A DNA stretch of 9,048 nucleotides from an uncultured bacterium (lineage in GTDB: Bacteria; Desulfobacterota; Binatia; HRBIN30), in contig CALJUJ010000279.1 in assembly GCA_937975525.1 (NCBI GenBank), positions 1 to 9,048 on the forward strand. Direction: 5' to 3'. Positions within the stretch are counted from its first letter, which is position 1, and each line of letters begins with the position of its first letter. A program made the position numbers and the translations under genes. Below are positions 5,724 through 9,048 of this stretch, one piece after another. Under the pieces are notes generated by a model. The model was not told the DNA's origin. It searched no databases and worked only from the letters and a program-made list of their open reading frames with translations.

Positions 5724-8423
5724 TCAACCCTGCTGACGGCGGCGCACCCAAACCGCCAGCGGCAGGAGGCTCAGCAGCCACGCAGTGCCGTCGGCCGAGC
5801 TCGACTCCCCGACCGCACAGCCGCCGCTACGGCTGCTGTTGACGATCGGTTCGGGAGTGGCGGTCGGCACCAGAGTGAAGACCGGCGTCGGTGTGATCGG
5901 ACGCACACCGCACTGGAAGCCGTTGCCGTCGAGATTGAGGCACTGCAGGTTGCCCTCGCAGTCGGAGTTCTTGGCGCACGGCGCGCCCTCCGGAAGGGGC
6001 GGTACGCAGCGACCGGAAAAGCCGGTGATGTCGCAGCGCTCGTCGTTGACGCAGAAGGGCTGCTGGCAGCACGTGTTCTGCACGCAGTTGCCGCTCGAGC
6101 AGACCTCGGGTGCGTTCGGGCTGCAGCGCTCGCCATTCGGCAGACGGGTCGGCGTCGGCGTCGGCAGCAACGTGCAGAAGCCCGGGTTGCTGGGATCACG
6201 ACAGGTCTGGTTCGCCGCACACTCGAGCTCGTTGCAGCAGATGAACCCGTCCCGCTCGTTGCAGAAGAAGCCCGGCTGGCAGTCCGACGTCTCGTTGCAG
6301 CGGCCGCCCGGTCCGATCGGGGTGGGCGTCCGCGGCGGAGCGCAGAGGCCGGCGAAGCCATCAGGCGCGTTCGGGTTGTTGAGCTCGCAGTTGTTCGACT
6401 GGCAGTCGGAATCAGCGTTGCAGCCCGAGCCCTGAGGCAGGCGCGGTGCGCACTGTCCAGCGCTACCGGAGATGTTGCAGAACTGGTTCGGCGGACAGAA
6501 CGCCGTCGAACAGCAGGTGTCGTCGACGCAGAACCCACTCGAGCAGTCCACACCACCGCGGCCGTCGCCGTCACACGGGAATCCGTTTGGCTGCGGCGTC
6601 GGGGTCGGCGTCGCCGTCGGCGTCGCCGTCGGCAGCACCGCGCACTCGCCCTCGCTCCCCGGGACGCCACATGACTGGCCCGGACCGCAGTCGTCGACCT
6701 CGCAGCAGAAGCCGTCGGTGCACATTTCGGACACGCACTGGCCGTCTTCGGTGCAAGGCTCGCCGTTGTCGAGCGTGGCGTTGCACGTGCCCTCGAGGCC
6801 CGGGATGTTGCAGCTCTGGCCGATCGGGCACGACGGCGTCGTGCAGCACACGCCGTCGACGCAGTTGCCGCTGGCGCATTGCTGGTCGTCGCTGCACTGC
6901 GTTCCCGGAGGTGCGGGCGGCCCGCAAGCGCCGGTGTTGCAGAACTGGCCCGCGGGGCACTGGCGGCTCGCGCAGCAGAAACCGTCGACGCAGTTGCCGG
7001 AAACGCACTGGTCGCCGTCGGTGCAGCGCTCGCCGTTGTCGACCGGATCCTGACAGGATCCCTCGAAGCCCGGGATGTCGCAGCGCTGGAAGCCGGGGCA
7101 AACCTGCTCGCAGCAGAAGCCGTCGAGACAGACGCCACTGGCGCATTGGTCGGGGATGCGACACATGTCGCCGTTGCCGCGCGGATCGGGCGGAACGGCA
7201 CGGACGATCGAAACCGTATCGTCGTCGTCGCGCAGACCGATGCGGCCGAACTCGGTGACGACGATGTCTTCGAGGGTATCGCCATTGAGGTCGCCGGCGG
7301 CGATTCCTCGCGGACGCAGGCCGACCTGCACCGACGTCGAGAGCTCGAACGAGCCATCGCCCAGACCGACGAGGCTGTCGAGAATTCCGGGCGTCTCGAC
7401 ACCGATGTCCTGCTCGGTGCGGATGTCGATCGAGATCGCCAGGTCGGGAAGCCCGTCGCGGTTGAAGTCGGCGGCCTTGATGTCGCGCGGGAAGCAGATG
7501 ATCGGATTGCCGTTGAACTCGGCTGGGCAGGTGTAGGAGACCGGCGGTAGCACGTTGAAGAGACCCGCGCCGTTCCCGAGCATGATCGAGATCGTGTAGT
7601 TGCGACGGATCTGGGTGACGCGGAAATCACCGTTGTTGACGGTGATCACGTCCATGTTGCCGTCGTCATTGAAGTCGTCGATCGTCATCGCCACCGCGCC
7701 GTCGTCGACGACGTAGTTGAAGACCTGCAGGAACTGGCCGAGGCCGTTGTTGATCATGATCGTGACTTCGTCGACGTCACGCAGGTCGCTGTCGATCACG
7801 GCAACGTCGGGGAATCCGTCGCCGGTGAAGTCAGCCACCTCGATGTCGTCCGGCTCGGAGTCGCCGCCCACCGAATACTGAACGGCGCGCTCGAAGCCGC
7901 GATTGTTTCCGCGGTTGCGGAATACGGAGATCGTGTTGTCGCGACCGTTGGCGGTGATGATGTCCGGGCCGTTGGCCAGGTCGACGTCGGCGATGGCAAT
8001 CGCCTCGGAGCGTCGCGTGCCCTCGTAGAAGATCGGGCCGCTGAAACGCCCGTCGCCGAGCCCGGTGATCGTGAACACGCCACCACGCTCGTCGACGACG
8101 CCGATGTCGAGGTTGCCGTCGCGGTTGAAGTCGGCGAGCTCAATGTCGCCGATCCGTCTACCGACGGGAAAGGTGATCGCCGTCGCGAAAGAGCCGTCGC
8201 CGGCCGAGATCAACGAAACCACCTGGTCGTCGCGATCGGTACTCACCACCGCATCGCCGAGGCCGTCGTTGTTGATGTCACCCACCGCCGCGAACTGCGG
8301 TCCGCCTGGCACTTGCTGCGGCGGACCAACGATGAGCTGAATCGGGTCCGACTGGGCAAAGCCGGCGCCGCTCCAAAGAGCGAACGCGGTCGTCACGACT
8401 AGCGTCCAAAAACCTCGTCTCAT
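5724..8423 (-). CDS. Secreted FG-GAP beta-propeller protein with eight-cysteine repeats and MYXO-CTERM-like tail
   Basis: An 899-aa exported protein of unknown role, probably on the cell surface. The start is ATG 8423-8421: AGGGGAG lies six bases upstream, and the first residues form a signal peptide (MRRGFWTLVVTTAFALWSGA, cleavage probably near GFAQ at 21-24). A longer reading from 8504 would put 27 unlikely residues before it. Residues 45-390 hold seven D-x-[ND]-x-x-x-x-x-D loops of FG-GAP/VCBS repeats (starting at 49, 98, 146, 198, 250, 319, 378), which suggests a seven-bladed calcium-binding propeller. Residues 421-838 hold nine cysteine-rich units with 64 Cys, broken by Thr/Pro linkers. 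The end has GGC (867-869), a short hydrophobic segment (880-893) and RRR, like a MYXO-CTERM sorting signal. It is a single-gene unit with its own terminator. Function could be adhesion, matrix or ligand binding; no catalytic motif is seen. Confidence 0.88.
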   Translation of the reverse strand: MRRGFWTLVVTTAFALWSGAGFAQSDPIQLIVGPPQQVPGGPQFAAVGDINNDGLGDAVVSTDRDDQVVSLISAGDGSFATAITFPVGRRIGDIELADFNRDGNLDIGVVDERGGVFTITGLGDGRFSGPIFYEGTRRSEAIAIADVDLANGPDIITANGRDNTISVFRNRGNNRGFERAVQYSVGGDSEPDDIEVADFTGDGFPDVAVIDSDLRDVDEVTIMINNGLGQFLQVFNYVVDDGAVAMTIDDFNDDGNMDVITVNNGDFRVTQIRRNYTISIMLGNGAGLFNVLPPVSYTCPAEFNGNPIICFPRDIKAADFNRDGLPDLAISIDIRTEQDIGVETPGILDSLVGLGDGSFELSTSVQVGLRPRGIAAGDLNGDTLEDIVVTEFGRIGLRDDDDTVSIVRAVPPDPRGNGDMCRIPDQCASGVCLDGFCCEQVCPGFQRCDIPGFEGSCQDPVDNGERCTDGDQCVSGNCVDGFCCASRQCPAGQFCNTGACGPPAPPGTQCSDDQQCASGNCVDGVCCTTPSCPIGQSCNIPGLEGTCNATLDNGEPCTEDGQCVSEMCTDGFCCEVDDCGPGQSCGVPGSEGECAVLPTATPTATPTPTPQPNGFPCDGDGRGGVDCSSGFCVDDTCCSTAFCPPNQFCNISGSAGQCAPRLPQGSGCNADSDCQSNNCELNNPNAPDGFAGLCAPPRTPTPIGPGGRCNETSDCQPGFFCNERDGFICCNELECAANQTCRDPSNPGFCTLLPTPTPTRLPNGERCSPNAPEVCSSGNCVQNTCCQQPFCVNDERCDITGFSGRCVPPLPEGAPCAKNSDCEGNLQCLNLDGNGFQCGVRPITPTPVFTLVPTATPEPIVNSSRSGGCAVGESSSADGTAWLLSLLPLAVWVRRRQQG
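5727..5831 (-). other. MYXO-CTERM-like C-terminal sorting signal
   Basis: Residues 865-899 of the secreted protein read SRSGGCAVGESSSADGT, then the hydrophobic stretch AWLLSLLPLAVWV, then RRRQQG at the very end. A Gly-Gly-Cys motif, one membrane segment and terminal arginines is the layout of MYXO-CTERM proteins, whose processing at the Cys by a CPBP-type protease (myxosortase) anchors them at the surface. The match is by layout only; the hydrophobic segment is short, and no myxosortase gene lies in the window. Confidence 0.6.
5910..7163 (-). repeat. Nine tandem cysteine-rich units (seven with 8 Cys, two with 4 Cys)
   Basis: Residues 421-838 of the secreted protein. The common unit is C-x5-C-x4-C-x4-CC-x3/4-C-x5-C-x8-C, with recurrent text such as CVSGNCVDGFCC and CNIPGLEGTC. 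First cysteines of the units are at 421, 467, 510, 557, 617, 668, 709, 767 and 816. Units six and nine keep only four Cys (668, 674, 679, 694 and 816, 822, 828, 838); the other seven have exactly eight. The even counts imply disulfide pairing within each unit. Similarity is at protein level with diverged DNA, so this is an old repeat family, not a fresh tandem duplication. Confidence 0.9.
6588..6634 (-). repeat. Thr/Pro linker with hexamer-like DNA repeat
   Basis: Encodes PTATPTATPTPTPQP (residues 598-612) after the fourth cysteine unit. On the + strand the DNA is built from GTCGGC and GTCGCC hexamers in alternation (about 6597-6634), a microsatellite-like tract that could vary in length by slippage. 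Shorter relatives follow unit six (RTPTPIGP), unit seven (LPTPTPTRLP) and unit nine (TPTPVFTLVPTATPEP). Such linkers are usually extended and may be glycosylated. Confidence 0.75.
7254..8291 (-). repeat. Seven FG-GAP/VCBS repeats forming a predicted beta-propeller
   Basis: Residues 45-390 of the secreted protein. Calcium-loop motifs: DINNDGLGD (49), DFNRDGNLD (98), DVDLANGPD (146), DFTGDGFPD (198), DFNDDGNMD (250), DFNRDGLPD (319) and DLNGDTLED (378), spaced 48-69 residues. Each is followed by a short hydrophobic strand (AVV, IGVV, IITA, VAVI and so on), and most blades contain a GxGxGxF-like turn (for example GDGSF, GDGRF, GAGLF). The third loop has lost the central Asp-Gly, so that blade may not bind calcium. 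Seven motifs fit a seven-bladed propeller as in integrin alpha chains. Confidence 0.85.
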
Positions 8424-8429
8424 GCAGAT

Positions 8430-8436
8430 CTCCCCT
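8430..8436 (-). promoter_or_regulatory. Ribosome-binding site that fixes the secreted-protein start
   Basis: Read on the - strand, AGGGGAG stands six bases before ATG 8423-8421. This strong Shine-Dalgarno match, with the signal peptide that begins at that ATG, decides between this start and the in-frame ATG at 8504. Confidence 0.9.
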
Positions 8437-8459
8437 GTTCGGCCGGCGTTCCTCGCCGC

Positions 8460-8471
8460 GAACGTACGTTC
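8460..8471. promoter_or_regulatory. 12-bp perfect palindrome, possible operator
   Basis: GAACGTACGTTC equals its own reverse complement over twelve bases. It lies in the predicted leader or promoter region of the secreted-protein gene and between divergent genes, one of which encodes a ribbon-helix-helix protein. That position suits an operator for a dimeric repressor, but a single copy and no known matching factor keep this tentative. Confidence 0.4.
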
Positions 8472-8670
8472 CTGTAGCTGAGATTCCAGCGTTACGGCGC
8501 CCATTTCTCTTATGATCCAGAAGGTTTGTCAAACGAAAAGAGAGCCGCTGCCGCCGCCTCCGAAGACTGAGAAAGCCTCCGGGCGACCCTCCGGAAATCT
8601 TGCCAATTCGATAGCTTCGGTGTACCCACAGCGGTCATCGATCGGCGTGCACCGAGCGCCGCCCATGGCT

Positions 8671-8675
8671 GGAGG
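8671..8675 (+). promoter_or_regulatory. Ribosome-binding site of the ribbon-helix-helix gene
   Basis: GGAGG stands eight bases before the ATG at 8684. It selects this start over the out-of-frame ATG at 8665. Confidence 0.85.
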
Positions 8676-8683
8676 TCGTCATC

Positions 8684-8932
8684 ATGAAGAAGGCTCGAAA
8701 AGCGCCCCACATCCCACTCTCGGAACTCAAGCTCGCTGACCTCTACGAAGACCCGCTCGATCCGGCAGAAACTCGGCTCGTCAATCTCAAGGTACCCGCC
8801 GATCTGCTCGCGCGCGTCCATCGCGTCGCCCGCCAACTCGGCGTCACCAAGACCTCGGCGATCATCGCCTTGCTCAACGAGGGACTCGCCGAAGCCCGCA
8901 AGCGCGGCGGCGCCAGCGCCGGTCGCAAGTAG
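8684..8932 (+). CDS. Small ribbon-helix-helix (CopG/Arc-like) protein
   Basis: An 82-aa, strongly basic protein. Residues 31-72 fit a ribbon-helix-helix fold: a short strand RLVNLKVP (31-38), helix A DLLARVHRVARQLG (40-53), a turn at VTKTS (54-58) and helix B AIIALLNEGLAEARKR (59-74). Proteins of this fold bind DNA as dimers through the paired strands and often repress their own gene or serve as antitoxins. The first 30 residues (MKKARKAPHIPLSELKLADL onward) form an extension with an LSELKLADLYEDP segment that could bind a partner; the tail is Gly/Lys/Arg rich. The start is set by GGAGG eight bases upstream. No toxin-like gene follows: the next gene converges on it with a 2-base gap. Regulation of the divergent secreted-protein gene is a guess from position. 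Fold assignment is fairly sure; the target is unknown. Confidence 0.8.
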   Translation: MKKARKAPHIPLSELKLADLYEDPLDPAETRLVNLKVPADLLARVHRVARQLGVTKTSAIIALLNEGLAEARKRGGASAGRK

Positions 8933-8934
8933 CC

Positions 8935-9048
8935 TCACTCCCACCCGATCGGCTCGTAGCCTCGTTCCCGCAGACAACGCTCGACGAAGGCCCGGTAGGT
9001 CGGACTCGGGCCGCGCGCGCCGAACAGCCCGAACAAGCTCGACATGAA
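8935..9048 (-). CDS. 3' end of an unidentified gene leaving the window
   Basis: On the - strand a frame is open from the window edge to TGA (8937-8935), giving 37 residues that start FMSSLFGLFGARGPSPTYRA and end ERGYEPIGWE. The amphipathic AFVERCLRERGYEPIGW looks like a genuine protein C-terminus. An ATG lies at 9044-9042, so a 36-aa peptide is possible, but no ribosome-binding site can be judged and the frame continues off the edge, so a truncated longer gene is more likely. The stop is 2 bases from the stop of the ribbon-helix-helix gene, with no terminator between. I do not recognise the family. Confidence 0.55.
   Translation of the reverse strand, partial: FMSSLFGLFGARGPSPTYRAFVERCLRERGYEPIGWE

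Larger units (their letters stand above)
8424..8683. other. Divergent intergenic region with palindrome and candidate promoter parts
   Basis: This 260-base stretch separates two divergent genes and must hold both promoters. It contains a perfect 12-bp palindrome, GAACGTACGTTC (8460-8471), 37 bases upstream of the secreted-protein start. On the - strand a perfect TTGACA lies at 8532-8527, inside a GTTTG-T-CAAAC inverted repeat (8524-8534). The best nearby -10 candidate (CATAAG, 8514-8509) is only 12 bases away, too close for a normal sigma-70 promoter. For the + strand, TTGCCA (8600-8605), 17 bases, TACCCA (8623-8628) is a weak candidate. No RNA gene or convincing ORF is seen. Confidence 0.5.

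Noticed and set aside
5676..6674. Long + strand open frames opposite the cysteine-repeat gene
   Set aside because: The - strand frame has a signal peptide, ribosome-binding site, regular repeats and terminator; the + frames are low-complexity Arg/Ala products.
5910..7163. Regular repeat spacing that could suggest a CRISPR array or tandem satellite
   Set aside because: The units are about 40-60 codons long, diverged at DNA level and kept at protein level, and lie inside one continuous coding frame.
8600..8628. TTGCCA-17-TACCCA as the promoter of the ribbon-helix-helix gene
   Set aside because: Spacing is right, but the -10 hexamer matches poorly; kept only as a weak candidate in the intergenic entry.
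8512..8739. A 75-codon + strand frame beginning at 8512
   Set aside because: It has no ribosome-binding site, overlaps the well-supported ribbon-helix-helix gene in another frame, and resembles translated non-coding sequence.
8684..8932. A toxin-antitoxin pair built on the ribbon-helix-helix protein
   Set aside because: No toxin-like gene is next to it on the same strand; the downstream neighbour runs the other way and upstream is the surface-protein gene.

Overview
This GC-rich window looks like chromosomal DNA from a bacterium of the broad former-deltaproteobacterial kind (Myxococcota, Desulfobacterota, Binatota or similar). The lineage is an inference. It rests on a secreted beta-propeller protein with eight-cysteine repeats, Thr/Pro linkers and a MYXO-CTERM-like tail, a style common in those groups. 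No rRNA, tRNA, CRISPR array, insertion sequence or prophage is visible.

Left part (1-5617, + strand): a row of housekeeping genes. A 5'-truncated uroporphyrinogen-III synthase (hemD) overlaps hemE (uroporphyrinogen decarboxylase) by ATGA, so two consecutive heme-pathway steps are coupled. A good sigma-70-like promoter (1806-1833) follows. It appears to open a second unit: a DUF502 membrane protein, prfB (release factor 2, with a programmed +1 frameshift at CTT TGA C), and a three-part nuclease joining a DnaQ-like DEDDh exonuclease to a GIY-YIG domain and a UvrC-like cysteine cluster.

Right part (5618-8423, - strand): one large gene (899 aa) for an exported protein. It has a signal peptide, seven FG-GAP/VCBS calcium-loop motifs, nine cysteine-rich units (seven with eight Cys, two with four), Thr/Pro linkers and a MYXO-CTERM-like C-terminus. 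It ends at a strong intrinsic terminator between the two converging gene groups. A 260-bp divergent region with a perfect 12-bp palindrome separates it from a small ribbon-helix-helix protein gene (+). That gene converges, 2 bp apart, on the 3' end of an unidentified gene leaving the window.

The most surprising observation is in hemE. The segment that normally carries the catalytic aspartate appears to lack about four residues including that Asp, while the rest of the protein looks intact. Other notable points are the eight-cysteine repeat architecture, the exonuclease/GIY-YIG fusion and the textbook prfB recoding site. I see no clear evidence of a wholly new defence or mobile system here.
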